The notes beneath the pieces were generated by a model. It searched no databases, was not told where the DNA came from, and was given only the letters and a program-made list of their open reading frames with translations. A program made the position numbers and the translations under genes. This document shows, piece after piece, positions 39,936 through 52,259 of a stretch of DNA of 64,000 bases. The DNA comes from Ridgeia piscesae (taxonomy: Eukaryota; Annelida; Polychaeta; Sabellida; Siboglinidae): the NCBI GenBank assembly GCA_025642075.2, contig JAODUO010000437.1:222001-286000 (forward strand). The letters are read 5' to 3'. Within the stretch, counting starts at the first letter, position 1; the number at the start of each line of letters is the position of its first letter.

Positions 39936-42900
39936 ATGATGGAAGAACTTGGCCTTAGTCCGAGAGTTTTAGCAGGTTTGAGAAAAGGTGAATGGTATAT
40001 TGATGAGGGAAGTGCGGCTTGTTTGTGACTTCTGCCTGGCGCTCGGCCGTCTCGCCTCGGAGTCGGCAACGTCACTGTTCACTGACAGTGTTAGTGTCGT
40101 TGATTTTAATTCATTCCATTCATTGACAGCAAAACCAAGAACTTGAACATTAGGTTATTAACAAAATACTAAAGCAGCACACATCGAAGCACTTTAAGCG
40201 GTTAAATGAACTCATTCGATTCGAGGGTAATGTTTCACAGTTCAGACATAGTTATTGAATTTGGCAACAGGTGGCGCAATAGGTATCGAGGACGATAAAT
40301 GCGCCAGTTTGATTAGACAGGCCATTTTTCGTGGTATTAGCGTGATGGTGACGTTTTGCTAAAGTATGGTGGTGCGGAATTAGTGGCTTTCCTTTTATCC
40401 GTTATCAAGTATAATAGTAAAAGGAACCAAAATGGAAATGTTACATGCCACGCACGTCAAATAGTTAATAGAAACCAACCATTTTGAATGGTAATTACAT
40501 TTTTAATGTCACTGGTTTATTAATAAAACATTTTAAACACATTTTCTGTCAAACTTCATGAGATATGCCATTGTTGATAGTTTGTGACTTAACGATTGCT
40601 CATTGCACATCTGCCATGCTGGCACTTTCCGGGTGGTTATGCCGGCCTTATATTATTGTTCATACAAATTGATCCCTGATCCTGCCTGGCCTGCCTAAAA
40701 CTAATAATAATGAATAATAACCGCCAAAATCACAGTGAAAGCATTCATTGGTGAAGTGGCGGATGGTCTAACTCGCTTAGACCTATTTGGCTGGTGCCCG
40801 CATATTTACCCAGTACCTTCTAGAATGTTAACTGAGGCAGACGTTTATAAACAATATAATTATGTACATAGTGACAGATACCGCAATGAGTCTAATGGTA
40901 CAAGATTTAAAGCATTTAGATACCAGACTTAATATTTACTAACCTTCTTATGCTCTGACTTGGCTGTGTACTCGACGGCAAATGTCCGGGGTTTCAACGA
41001 CTGTGGTCGGTGACTAAATATCGTTTGCACAGCTCGATGCTTCAAAACTCGACGTCGCCGATGTATCTGCGGAACACCCTCTTTGAAGCAACTTTCCTCG
41101 AAGTGCGCCAAACAAAATAAACTGTATTTCGAGGGCTTCCATCCATGATCTAGCCCGTCCACAGTTACGAACCATGCGCTGCTTCAGTTCTGGTCTTCTC
41201 CAACGGGGAATGAAACTATGACAGCTCTTTTTTTAACAGTTGTATTGTCACAGCCATATGCCAAACAGTACTTGCATATTGTATCACACAAATCAACACA
41301 CAAAGACTGACTGTGCGTACAACTGCCATAGTGAACTGGAAAGCACCAGGATACGTCATCGGACATGTGACTTCTGCTCACTGATTGGTCAGGCCGGACG
41401 CATCAGCGCGTTGATGGAAGCATCCGTGCAGTAGATGATTTCAACAACAAAATTCCACTGAAATTTTATTACCAGTAATCCACTGACATTAAAAATGTGA
41501 TTACTGTTCAAAATGGTTTTGGTTTGTATTAATTATTTCACGTGCATAGCATGTGAGGATTATAACTTTTCCCTTTTGGTTCCCTTTAAATGACATGGAT
41601 AGTTTTAATCATCCGTAAATAATATTACACATCAAGCACTTTATACTGGATACTGGTTAAATATGTAGGTATGTTAACAAATAAATGTCATCTCAGTCTG
41701 GTAATTAATAAATATTAGTTATAATGTATTAATTATATTTTTCCAGGAAAACTGCGTGACTATGGAAGCATATTGAGCATGTCACTGGTGGAATTACTGA
41801 GAGTAACAGGGCTGTCCGCAAATGACATTTCAACACTGAAAGAGACCGTGGCACAGGCTGCAATCAAGTGTCCTGTTGTAACAGGTACGCCTCGATTGTG
41901 AACATTTCTCATTGTTGATTTGTTGTATAAACATTACTGCACTTGTAAGAAAGCATACTTGTAGCTTTTTTTAATAATGCACAAACCTCGGGTTACAGCA
42001 GTATGTAATTGTTCATAATTTATGGAGGCATGTATATATACAGGGTATATTTATATATATATATATATACAGGGTGCACGATACTTTTCGTGTGCTGGTA
42101 GTCCGTCAGAGTAACTGACTTATACATGACTACCGGGGGGTAGTCCTGAATTGGTTTTACTAGTCCTTAGACATTATTACATATTAATTAAACAGAATAT
42201 ATATATTATATATATATATATATATATTAGAATATTGAAATGTATGCTCTATCATCTTGGTCTATTGTTTTACTAAAAGTAATACTTTCCATTTTCAAGT
42301 CATAGCTAGTCCGACCAACTACTCTACTAAAACTGTACTAGTCTGAGCTCTAAAACTACTCGTCCCGGACGATCGGACCGGACTTATTTCGCACCCTGTA
42401 TATATAAAATACTTTATATATAATGATATAATATAATACAATAAAAACACTGTTGTGCAGATAATTATTCAAGATTCAAAATACTTTATTGTCTGTTTTA
42501 AACATCACATTAAAAACGGAAATTTTTCTTCAGTTACACATTAAAATGCCAGTAATAAGAGTAAATTTAATGCAAGAGAATAAGGTAATGTTAGAGTTAT
42601 TTTTCCAGCATTACAGTTGCACCAGAAAGAAGGCCCGGCAGAACTGTCCTACGGCTATCTGTCGACAGGATGCCAGCAACTGGATAAATTCCTCAGAGGT
42701 CAGTCTGTGGGCAGATCGGTCAATGTGAATTGTTACACATTTCTTGCTGTAACATTTAGCATGTTTCATGCATGCTATTATGGTCGGTCAATGTGAATTG
42801 TTACACATTTCTTGCTGTAACATTTAGCATGTTTCATGTATGCTATTATATCACTAAAATGAATAGATTATAGAATATTATAACTATGTTGTCAATTATC

Positions 42901-45900
42901 TGATTCTGATGTGTGTGGTCATGTTTACCGTATACATTACGAGGCATAACACATTATGTTATCTGTATCATTATAACGCAAGACAATTTGCTCGCCTATG
43001 GCTGAAATTGTGTATGTGACCAAGTGGGACCTTTTGGGGGTGGTTTATATATTTTTATTACAATTTTCGAAACTCGTCCAATGGCGATCTTGGTGGCTAC
43101 AATTTTTAAATGGTACTTCAAACTATCGCCATGAGTTTGGCACATAAATTATTGAGTGGAAATTTTGTATGTGATTTAGTGAACCCATTTTGTGTTAACT
43201 CAACTATTGTTCTATAAATCAAGAAGATACATATATGCTAGTTGAAAACACTGTTTATTTTGTTTATTTGTCATCTTTCCAGGTGGGCTTCTCTCCCGTG
43301 GAATTACAGAGATTGCTGGGGAGAGCGCCAGCGGTAAAACACAGCTTTGTATTCAGATGTGTCTCACAGTTCAACTGCCGCATGAGCTGGGTGGCTTCAG
43401 TGCAGGTATTTTCTCAAGACACTCTCCTTGCACTGAAAAACAAACCTTAACTTTATAGTGTTGGATTTGAAAGAGTTCCAGGTACAATATCTGTTTGATT
43501 CAGATAATTGTACTATTGTAATTATATTTAGCTCCACTATTTCTGGGAAAGTTACGACAGAAGAGACGTGTCCTGCAAATCAACACTTGTCAATCAGTGT
43601 CAGCTGACATAATATGATCATTAGTCAACAAATCTATCACAAGGTGTCATAATTGTTCCCAGTGTCACACTGTTTGTGAAATTTAGCTAGTTTCAGATTG
43701 CATAATTGCACATATTGGCAAGGAGGCGGGGCTTTTAAATCAGTGCTTTTCAGTCAATATCAATTAAAAGCAACTTATGCAAAATTATCATTCATCAACG
43801 GACATACCATGAGGTGTCATAACTATTCACTTTGCTGCAGTTTTTGTGAAAGTATTTTGTTTAAGGTTGTGTCATTGCACTTATCACTTACTGTCCCACC
43901 TCCATTTAGCATATTCAGAAATTTTTATCACTAATCAGAGTTTGTTGTTATTTTACTGGTGAAAAGAAAAATAAAATGGCAAACAATGTCATGGACTTAT
44001 TAAATGCCGTTTTGGTGAGGATCTATGAAGAACAATTATGTAAATAAAGGCAAACAAATGATGAACATACATTTTGTGTTTAAATCTTAGGAAATGTATT
44101 GTTTTTACAGGCATTATATTGATGAAGGAACTGCTTACGCTTTTGTGCTTTTGGACAAGCTTTTTATACGGGAAATAGTCAGATAGCATTCGATTAACAT
44201 AAAGTATCACTGATTTTGAATTCTACTTGAAATGCCACAAGTAAAGCAATGACTCGTATTGGAATTGTATTCAGTGTTAATTCTCTTTGACATTCTCGGG
44301 TGTGAGTGTGCTCTACAAATCAGTGTCACCAACTTAGTTGGAACCGGGGACTTGGGACAGATGTTTGGTGGAACGTAGACACTTTCCCATTTGCAAGGGG
44401 CAGCACTAGATGTAATATTGTCCATAAACCATAATTATTCACAAGTTCAAACTACATGTACAGCTGTACTTGGTTTTCTGTGAACGCTTTCACTGCAGGC
44501 CAAGATTTTGTTGCAGGCGCTGTCTACATTTGCACCGAAGACGTCTTTCCCAACAAGCGACTCGTACAGATGGTAGACTTGCTGAAGAAACGCTGTCATA
44601 TTCCGTCTGTATCGGATATCAAGTTCACTGATAACATCTTTATTGAACATGCAGCTGAACTTGTAAGTGAAGCTTTCTACTCTCACTCTGAAATGCAGAC
44701 GTCAGAGTTGGGGTTGACTTTTCCCAAAAATTATTTCAAGCGATTCCGATAACTGCAGTCTTCACATGAATGCATTATATAAATACGATGTATATGCGTT
44801 TCTCTGTTGAAGTTGTTAATATGTCTTTAAAAAACTATCACCAATGAGTTGATTCATTTCAACATGTTCATTATCCTCATTTTCATAATACAAAAAAAAC
44901 AGTCCAATAAAATTTATTTAATTTCCTACATACAAAATAAAACAAACATCACCATACTTGTCATATGCGTTGATAACGACCTGCTAGTGACAGCGATAAT
45001 AACACTACTAACTCTACACTCTATTGACTATGGTAATCAGGCAATACAGCTGTTGTTACCGGTACTGTTGGCATCAGCAAGCATTGTTTACGGCCGCTGT
45101 TCTTTGTCAACGACCCCGGCCACTGTTGCAGGATGACCTATCATTCTGCATTAACAAGAAGCTGCCCGTTCTACTGGCAAAGGGTCAAGTCAAGCTGATT
45201 GTAATCGACTCGATTGCGGCTCTGTTCCGCTGTGATTTCAGCGTCCACGAGGCGGCGAAACGGGCAAAACAGCTGAGTGCGTTTGCTGCTCAGCTGACCA
45301 AGTTGAATTGTCAATACAATGCACCCGTCATCTGTGTCAATCAGGTATATACCCACTGTATTTGTGACTGGACACTACCGCAGGTACATATCAGTGACCT
45401 AGCTGTCAGTCTATTCATTGTATCTCATGCGTGGATCTGTGTAATTTGCATCGTATCTCCTGGGTACGGTTTATCTGCACATTTCATATTTACGCATGTT
45501 TTATCACAGTTTTATATGTTCATATGAATTTGTATCTTATCTGATCTTCTCAGCTCTCTATCTTATCTAATCTGTCTTCTTCGGTTACCTATGGCTGTGA
45601 GATGCAGTCGTATTATTTTCCTATCATTTCACCTGTTTCTGTCATACATTTCAAAGTGCTGTGATGTTGAAATGCCCTCTAATTAAATGTATGTTGTGGT
45701 AAAGTCAAGATTATGATTACTATATTTAACTAGTCACAAGATGTGTTAATTTTAACTGTGCACATAGCGATTTCTAAAAGTACAACTTAGGCCACCTTGT
45801 TATAAAAATTGGTTATCTGCTCTACCATAAATGGAATTATCTTATGTCATATTTATAATATTCTGTTATGTTTGCAATCTGCTAAATTGTCAACGTGGGT

Positions 45901-46655
45901 GACAGTAAAATAATGTTTTTATATTTTTAAGGTATATTTGTAAAACATTTTGCCAATACACACAATCACAGTTTCAAAGTTCAACAAGTAATTTAAGTAA
46001 TCTAAAATCAACCTTCACTATGATTAGTAGAAATCACCACAAACAATACTGGATATGTGGCAGTAACATATTTGTTATTTATGTACTCATTGAATGTATA
46101 TTTTAAATGGAGAGCAGGAGATAGACATGTCATAGCGATAAAACTGCAGTTTATTTTGTATTTGAGATGATTTGACCTGTTGTACCGATTGCATGACCTG
46201 ACCTATATCCCAGTATAACTCAAACAGTGATTCGGTGTATCCATTTACATTTGCAAATAATTTTTTCTTTGTTTTTTATACTGTGTGATTCCATGTATCT
46301 CATTACATTTACAAAAACTATGATTTATTATGTTTTATCATCTACAAAAATGTAGTGATTCATTTCATTGTCTGGGCAGGTCTCTGATGTAATCCACAGT
46401 ACAAATGGTGCCACCCAGGGTTCACGGAAGGTCATGCCGTCACTGGGCATCTGTTGGGCGAACCTCGTGACCTGTCGGCTGATGCTGAGCCGAACAAACG
46501 AAACGGTGACAGTGCGACAGAGAGACGACGCAGGCAACGTTGTCAGTTGTATCGAGGCGAACGTGAGAAACATGGAGGTCATGTTTGCTCCTCATCTGCC
46601 GAACACTCTGTGTAGATATATCATTGACCACGATGGCGTGAAGGCTCTTAGCTAA
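39936..46655 (+). CDS. XRCC3: DNA repair protein XRCC3 (RAD51 paralogue), complete
   Basis: Seven coding exons: 39936-39987, 41747-41884, 42609-42698, 43283-43405, 44499-44662, 45132-45344 and 46380-46655. All have GT-AG borders and phases that join to 351 residues (human XRCC3 is 346). Exon 1 (MMEELGLSPRVLAGLRK) aligns with the human N-terminus. Walker A is GESASGKT (106-113) and Walker B is LIVID (211-215). Family-specific blocks include GAVYICTEDVFPNKRL (141-156), FIEHAAEL, NKKLPVLLAKGQ, the VICVNQ segment and a C-terminal MPSLGICWANLVTCRLMLSR. XRCC3 pairs with RAD51C and supports RAD51 filaments in homologous recombination. Two consecutive ATGs open the frame, each with A at -3. Intron 1 is about 1.76 kb and hosts an antisense THAP fragment. 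Confidence 0.96.
40735..40932 (+). other. Unassigned open frame in XRCC3 intron 1
   Basis: A 65-residue frame with protein-like composition (for example LFGWCPHIYPVPS and YVHSDRYRNESNGTRFKAF). It can be read upstream from an AG near 40732. Its stop overlaps the stop of the antisense THAP frame, so the two converge tail to tail. I do not recognise it. It may be the remnant of a second gene of a transposon, or chance. Confidence 0.3.
40929..41381 (-). pseudogene. THAP zinc-finger exon, frame-broken, antisense in XRCC3 intron 1
   Basis: Minus-strand translation shows the C2CH signature of a THAP DNA-binding domain: CLAYGC (C-x4-C), a SFP motif, then KPSKYSLFCLAHF (with Trp before and C-x2-H) and AVQTIF near the domain end. 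The two halves are in the same frame but separated by a TGA at 41184-41186. The expected middle part (LKQRMVRNCGRAR) is found in another frame, so two compensating indels about 60 nt apart are implied. A GTTAGT donor-like site follows the domain. THAP domains occur in cellular factors and in P-element-type transposases. This copy looks decayed, or it carries assembly errors. Confidence 0.75.
42068..42400. mobile_element. MITE-like element with TACAGGGTGC termini, XRCC3 intron 2
   Basis: Terminal inverted repeats TACAGGGTGC (42068-42077) and GCACCCTGTA (42391-42400) bound a 333-bp noncoding segment flanked by TA repeats, consistent with TA target-site use as in Tc1/mariner-type MITEs. A stray CAGGGTAT just to the left resembles the terminus. 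The inside has TA repeats and CTAGTCC motifs but no coding frame. Confidence 0.65.
42716..42851 (+). repeat. 68-bp tandem duplication, XRCC3 intron 3
   Basis: Two copies (starting TCGGTCAATGTGAATTG at 42716 and 42784) with one base difference near the end. The duplication begins 18 bp after the exon 3 end and does not copy the donor site. Confidence 0.9.
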
Positions 46656-47960
46656 TGTATGAGTGGATATGTAATGTAACAGTAATTATATATTATTTAA
46701 AGTGAAGGTGCCGGCTCGGAGTGTTTTTTCATTTAATATTACGTACTTATGACTACCACATGCATGTTGAAGGTTTACTGCCTGCCAATTTGTGTTTAAT
46801 TACTTTATTAAGCTCAGAACAATGTGCGCAATTTGAAAGGTTCTGCCTGCAACATGTTCAAATGGTAAACAAAACCTCTCGTTTCAAAACAAAATTGATT
46901 GGCAATAATGCCAAGGGGAGCAGAGTTAACTACAATACCATTTGATGTTTAACTTTCCCACATTCTCGACAGCACACTTCCCGTTACAAATTACTGCTCG
47001 ACCAATTCTGGGCAGAGTAGCTGGCACCCTCCCTTTAACTAAAATGTGTGTTTCGTTTTGAACTGAATTGTTATTTCACTAGTGATGAGCGGCAGCACCA
47101 GTCATTGCAAAATCTGTTGCTGTTTTATAAATCTTAGATGCTGAGAAACTTGGATAGTGCTACAACCATGGCACATTGTCCTTTGTTGTGCGATGTGTGT
47201 GTGTCTGCGTGCATGCATGTGTGTGTGTTCGTAAGGTTCGTGCTTGCGTGTAAAGCACCTATCACTTATACATGTATGCATGCATCAATGCATGCTTGAA
47301 CATGGGCAAAACAGTGAACATGACTAAATAAGAAATGCCATGCCGAAGGAATGCCAAATTGAATGAACTTATTAAATATTGTAAATATGTGCACATTATG
47401 TCCGTCTATATGCTTTGACGTAATGCATTGTATGTCAGTTTGTGAATATAAATGTAATGCAACCTGCTTGGCCGTATCTAATAATTAAAACAAATTACTT
47501 CACGTATATTTGGAGTTTGGACGCACTTCCAATGATGACTTCGGATTGGCACACGGACTACTCACTAGTGTTTAGATGATTAGTATTCTCTGTGTGATGA
47601 CTTCTACGTCAATCAGATCAGTGTTTGTTTGAAAAAGCAGTTGTCAAGCCACCTTCGATTAGATCGTTTCGATGCCTTCATAATTATGAAGTAACACCAG
47701 CTGGAAAGTTACTTACAGTAGTAGACTTGTTCAGCCTGTTATGTCAACATAACACAGCTCAGATTGTAACAAACTAAATCGGGCAAAGCAATGATGAGAG
47801 CTGCGCAAGTGTCATTAGAGTCTGGCATCCACACCTATCTTGACTTGCGGTCGTAGGTGCACGAGGCAGGGCTCGTCAAATCAAATAGGGAAAATGTCCA
47901 GGTCTGGCTTGGGATATTCTTGCAGGCTGGGCTGGACTCTGCATTCTAAGCAGGCGTGGC
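46656..47960. other. Intergenic, XRCC3 3' flank
   Basis: Contains the XRCC3 3' UTR, whose end is not clear: no AATAAA was found close to the stop, and a weak ATTAAA lies at 47484. No other gene is recognised. Confidence 0.4.
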
Positions 47961-47964
47961 TCGT

Positions 47965-48230
47965 TGATCATCATAATCATTGCGCAGCCGTAGTGTCCCG
48001 TGGTTGGACAAAGGCCCCAGCATGCTGTTTCCACGTGTGGCTATCTTGCTCTGTTCTCTGCCAGATGGTGCGTTCTAGTAGTCATCTAGTTCGTCTCTCC
48101 ATCATATGGCTGGTCTTTCTCTTGATCGATTCCATTCTTAAAGTTTCCAGATGGTGACACGCGACACCCTTCGGTTACCTCGTATTCTACTTACATTCCG
48201 TGCTCAAGTCCAGGTCATTATTGTGTAGAC
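47965..48230 (-). mobile_element. LINE 3' fragment, copy of the element at 49341
   Basis: Closely similar in nucleotide sequence and orientation to 49341-49600: both carry GTAGTGTCCCGTGGTTGGAC or its variant, then GCCAGATGGT, TAGTCATCTAGTTCGT and the TCTCGTATTCT block. Read on the minus strand it encodes the decayed reverse transcriptase C-terminus of the same family. Confidence 0.75.
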
Positions 48231-48330
48231 CCTTTTATTTATTAGTTGCCAAACTGTTTGCAACTAGAGTCTACTAAAATAATGTAAAGAGCGATTTGTC
48301 ATACCTTTTTTGTTTGTGTTAGTCCGCAAA

Positions 48331-48600
48331 CCAGGTATGTGATATTTGAGAACGTACCTAACCCGGGTGTGTGATGTTTGAGAACGTATATAACCCGGGT
48401 CTGTGATGTTTGAGAACGTACCTAACCCGGGTCTGTGATGTTTGAGAACGTACCTATATTATAACCTGGGTTTATGATGTTTGAGAACGTACCTAAGGCT
48501 AACCCGGGTCTGTGATGCTTGAGAACGTACCTATCCCTGGTCTGTGATGCTTGAGAACGAACCTAACTCGGGTCTGTGATGTATTGGAACGTACCTAATC
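48331..48600 (+). repeat. ~32-bp minisatellite, about 8 copies
   Basis: The unit is close to AACCCGGGTCTGTGATGTTT followed by GAGAACGTACCT. Copies have small insertions (for example ATTAT, GGCT). It lies between two LINE fragments and is unrelated in sequence to the 32-bp array in the PTPN14/21-type gene. Confidence 0.9.
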
Positions 48601-49340
48601 CATGCCTAGAGGTAAATATAGTTTGAGAAGAGAGTTGTATAAGTAGAGAATGTTGTGCTATTTATTACGTGTGCCTCGAGTAAGCCCCGTTTGGGTATTT
48701 TGGGGAGGTTCAAAAGGGGTGCAGTTGGATGTTTTGATGTTGCTGTAATGACAACAAAATACTTGTTTTCCTTCAATTTGTAGTTAGCGCTCACTTAATC
48801 TGCATACAAAAGATAATTACACAATTGGTGACAAATGCTAATGAAGATATCAATTAGGCGTCAGCCAGCTTGGACACGCTATCTTCAAGCATTCGGCAGC
48901 GACGCTTAATTGAGCGTCCTTTCAAACAAAGAACAATAGCTATTGTTTTGACTCTGTCGACGCGCGCGTCAAGTGACGAGTGCTCAAACGACACTTGTCT
49001 CGCCAGTGTTGGTTTAAGCTGCAGTGAAACAGTATCCGTGCACTATGACTGGTCCGTGTGTCCGTCTGCACTCGAATGACCGTCACCAGTGTTTGTATAG
49101 CGGCTGTTACGTGAGTCATTGACGCTTGGTCGGCGTCGCTCGGGTCAATAGCGACATCGACTGGTATCTCTGACGGACAAATCGGAGGAGAACGCAGGCC
49201 CATAGGCATAACAACACAACACGGTTAATTTTCGGGTAATGGTGTATTTGAAGGGTGTGTGCGTTTTTCTGTTGTAAATCGCAGGTTTAAAAAATCCAGT
49301 TGTACAATAAAATACTATATAATTTTACTGTCTCAACGTT

Positions 49341-50740
49341 CATCATCACCATTGTGCAGCCATAGTGTCCCGTGGTTGGACGAAGGCCTCAGCGTGCTGC
49401 TTCCACATCTGCCTGTCTTGTGCTATCCTTTGCCAGATGGTACCCTTCCAGTAGTCATCTAGTTCGTATCTCCACTTTCTTGCCGGTCTTCCTCTACGCA
49501 TTTTCCTTTCGTAAGGTTTCCAGGTGGCGATTCGCAATGTCCATCAGTTATCTCGTATTCTGCTGACGTGCCCTGCCCAGGACCACTATCTTCTGACTTA
49601 TTCAATCGCGTCTGTGATCTTCGTCTTTTCTCTTACCCAGATGTTTGTTCTTCTGTCAAGGTACGTGATGTTTAACACATTGTTAATTCCATCTTTGTTT
49701 GTGCGCTTGCTAGCTTGTTCTTTGCTTGGCTGGTGAATGCCCATGTTTCCGCGCCGTATGTCATTGCTGGAAGTGTACGCATGAGTTGTAGACTTGTCAC
49801 TTCAATTCAAGCATGTTCCAATGACAACCCTTCGATATGGTATCTCCCTGTCATATCTTCGGATGTTGATCTTGTTGCTTTCTTTGTGTAGGTGGACTGT
49901 CATCGAGCTGTTTGTGTAGATATCCTTCAGGAGTTCAATGTACACATCTTCTATCCCCTGGTGTAGATTGCAGAGTGGGATATTATATTCTCTGGACTTC
50001 TTCAGTTGGTGTACGACGTGGGTGTGGTCTGTCATTAAGTATCTGCTTTTGAATGTGGTCACTTCCAATGTTGACTCGGTTGACTTGATGACTGTTACAC
50101 CTGTGACGATGTCTGTCTGGGCTGTTAGGGTGTAGTTAATGTTGGTCTTCGTTACACCGTTTGGGTTTGTCCACGTCCATCTCCTCCATGCTTTCTTCTG
50201 AAACAAGGTATTCGTGATTTTCTTCTTTCTTGATGTTGCCCATTCTACCAAGATTTCTTCTTTTGTTTCTCAATTCGAGCCCAAATTTCCCGTTGCCGTT
50301 TCCATATGATTTGTTCTTTTACCTATTTGCGCATTGAAGTCTCTCGTCAATATTGTGTAGTTGTTTGGTTTCCCAAAAGTCACATCGATGTCGCTGTAGA
50401 AGCTATTTATGTCTTCTTCATATTATAGTGTTGTTGGTGTATATACTTGCACTATCTTTAATTTGTGGCGCTTTGTTATACACAGAACAAGTTCCTGTAC
50501 TCTGGGACTGATGCTGTTTACCCTCACTATATGGTCTTTCCATTTCCTGTTTGAGAAACCCTACTCCTGCTTGGCCGTTGTTTTCCTTGGAATGATAAGT
50601 GGCCGCTCTGTACGGTAATGAAAGATTCCTCTCGTCTTCTCACTTCTCCGATCCCGATTAGTCTACATCCCAAGCTAACCTGGCTTCCCTTAGTTCTTCG
50701 AGTTCTTGTATGTGTCCATATCTTAGTAGAGTTCTGACGT
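49341..50740 (-). mobile_element. Endonuclease/reverse transcriptase LINE, internally deleted
   Basis: Read on the minus strand from the right: an apurinic endonuclease remnant (VQVYTPTTL, DFNAQIGKRTN), its C-terminal part (RRWTWTNPNGVTKTNINYTL, DIVTGVTVI), the start of the reverse transcriptase (LLKDIYTNSSMTVHLHKESN), then a jump to TYGAETWAFTSQAKN, DRRTNIWV and the tail RGRPARKWRYELDDYWKGTI. The polymerase core with its YADD box is missing, and several stops are present, so the element is dead. Confidence 0.85.
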
Positions 50741-52105
50741 TATACCATATTGGAAATACCTATAAATACATTATTAAAACAATAACTACATCTAAATTAC
50801 ACTAATCATAATTGTGGTCGACGCATCACAAATAATAAACAGAACAAACACACATAATAACTGTCACATGTCTCCCACGGAGATCTATCATTGAAAACTC
50901 GTACACACTTGAGAATGAATGACAAACGCTTCCTATTTATTTTGGATGTAACCGTTTTAAACCTTCTGGACGAGGGCAGAAGTATGTATTCGTCATGTAA
51001 AGTAATGTATAATTATTGTCATTTATAAATTTCATTAGTTTTTCGCAGTACCTGCTCTATAATTCATACAAAGCAGTGACAGTGAAACGTTACAAACTGG
51101 TCACTTTACTACCGATGTGTGCAATAGTACGCTGCAAATTATTCTTGTCTTTCTGACTGGCATTCCCAAACCAACAGATAAAATAAAATGTTAAAACATT
51201 CTGGAGAAAACATGGACACAATGGTGCTATCAACGTTAAAAGAGCGACGTTTCTTGAGAAAGTACAGACACTGCTGGCATTTCGCAGCATTTCATATAAT
51301 GTAATATTACTGTAGCGGTCACACCCCAACCAATTGTAAAATTCATAGATAAGATTAAGTAAGCTCTAACGGCAGGATCTAATATGTGATCAAAGTGGCC
51401 TGTTCAAACGTCTGACACGTCGGAGGCGAAGCAGAAGGTGGTGTATTTAAATATTAAATATAAAACACTTGGACACATTTCCCTCTTATAATATAGGCGT
51501 ATGTCATCACTTTCGTTTTAAGCTACGGGTGTCTTATATAAACAATAACACTAGACAAAAATCATGGCATGAACTATAGCTGTCGTTCGGACGGCAATTC
51601 AACGGCGACCACGAATACACACGCGAAACTGTCTTGTTGGTTTAATTGCAATCGTTTAGTTGTGTATTCGCGTTGAGCTGTCAATCGTTTGACAGCGTCA
51701 ATAAAACAATTAACGGCTGCCTGCACGTTGAGCACTGCTGTTGTTTCGGCGAGAACCTGCTAGAAATAGACTACCCCACTACTAATTATGAACGCTGCCG
51801 TTGACGTTGTGTACCGACGTCGCGGCCTCACACGTTCTGGTCACGCGTGGCTGAACACGCTCTTAGCGTCGCGATACGTCTGGCTTGTCTCTTTTCTGTC
51901 ATATTGTATTTGCTCTTTTGCACCAGGTTGAATTAGCAGACATAGTCTATCGTTATTTAAAAACCTCGTTACCTCTGTTTCAATTTAAGATACTTCAAAT
52001 AATTACTTTGGTTGGAATTTGTCACGCAATGCTAGAATGTATAGACCTAATACGGAGTACACCTATGCAACTGTGCAAGCGTGAACAGTGTCAATTCTAA
52101 GGCGG
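50741..52105. other. Intergenic, nothing recognised
   Basis: AT-rich to 51540, then more CpG-rich to about 51880. A perfect 7-bp inverted repeat CTGTCAA/TTGACAG with a 4-nt spacer lies at 51678-51695. No exon recognised. Confidence 0.35.
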
Positions 52106-52107
52106 AG

Positions 52108-52108
<1 letters not shown>

Positions 52109-52173
<65 letters not shown>

Positions 52174-52252
52174 TGCGTGCGTGCGTGGTGGTGTGTGTGT
52201 GTGTGTGTGGTGTGTGGGCGTGCGTGCGTGCGTGCGTGCGTGCGCGCGCCTA
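52109..52252. repeat. (GT)n/(GCGT)n microsatellite
   Basis: About 60 nt of GT, then mixed GT and GCGT units. The Cys-Val open frames across it are artefacts. Confidence 0.95.
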
Positions 52253-52259
52253 TGTGCGT

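Noticed and set aside
49802..50251. A 149-residue minus-strand frame as an independent gene
   Set aside because: It is the endonuclease-to-reverse-transcriptase segment of a decayed LINE.
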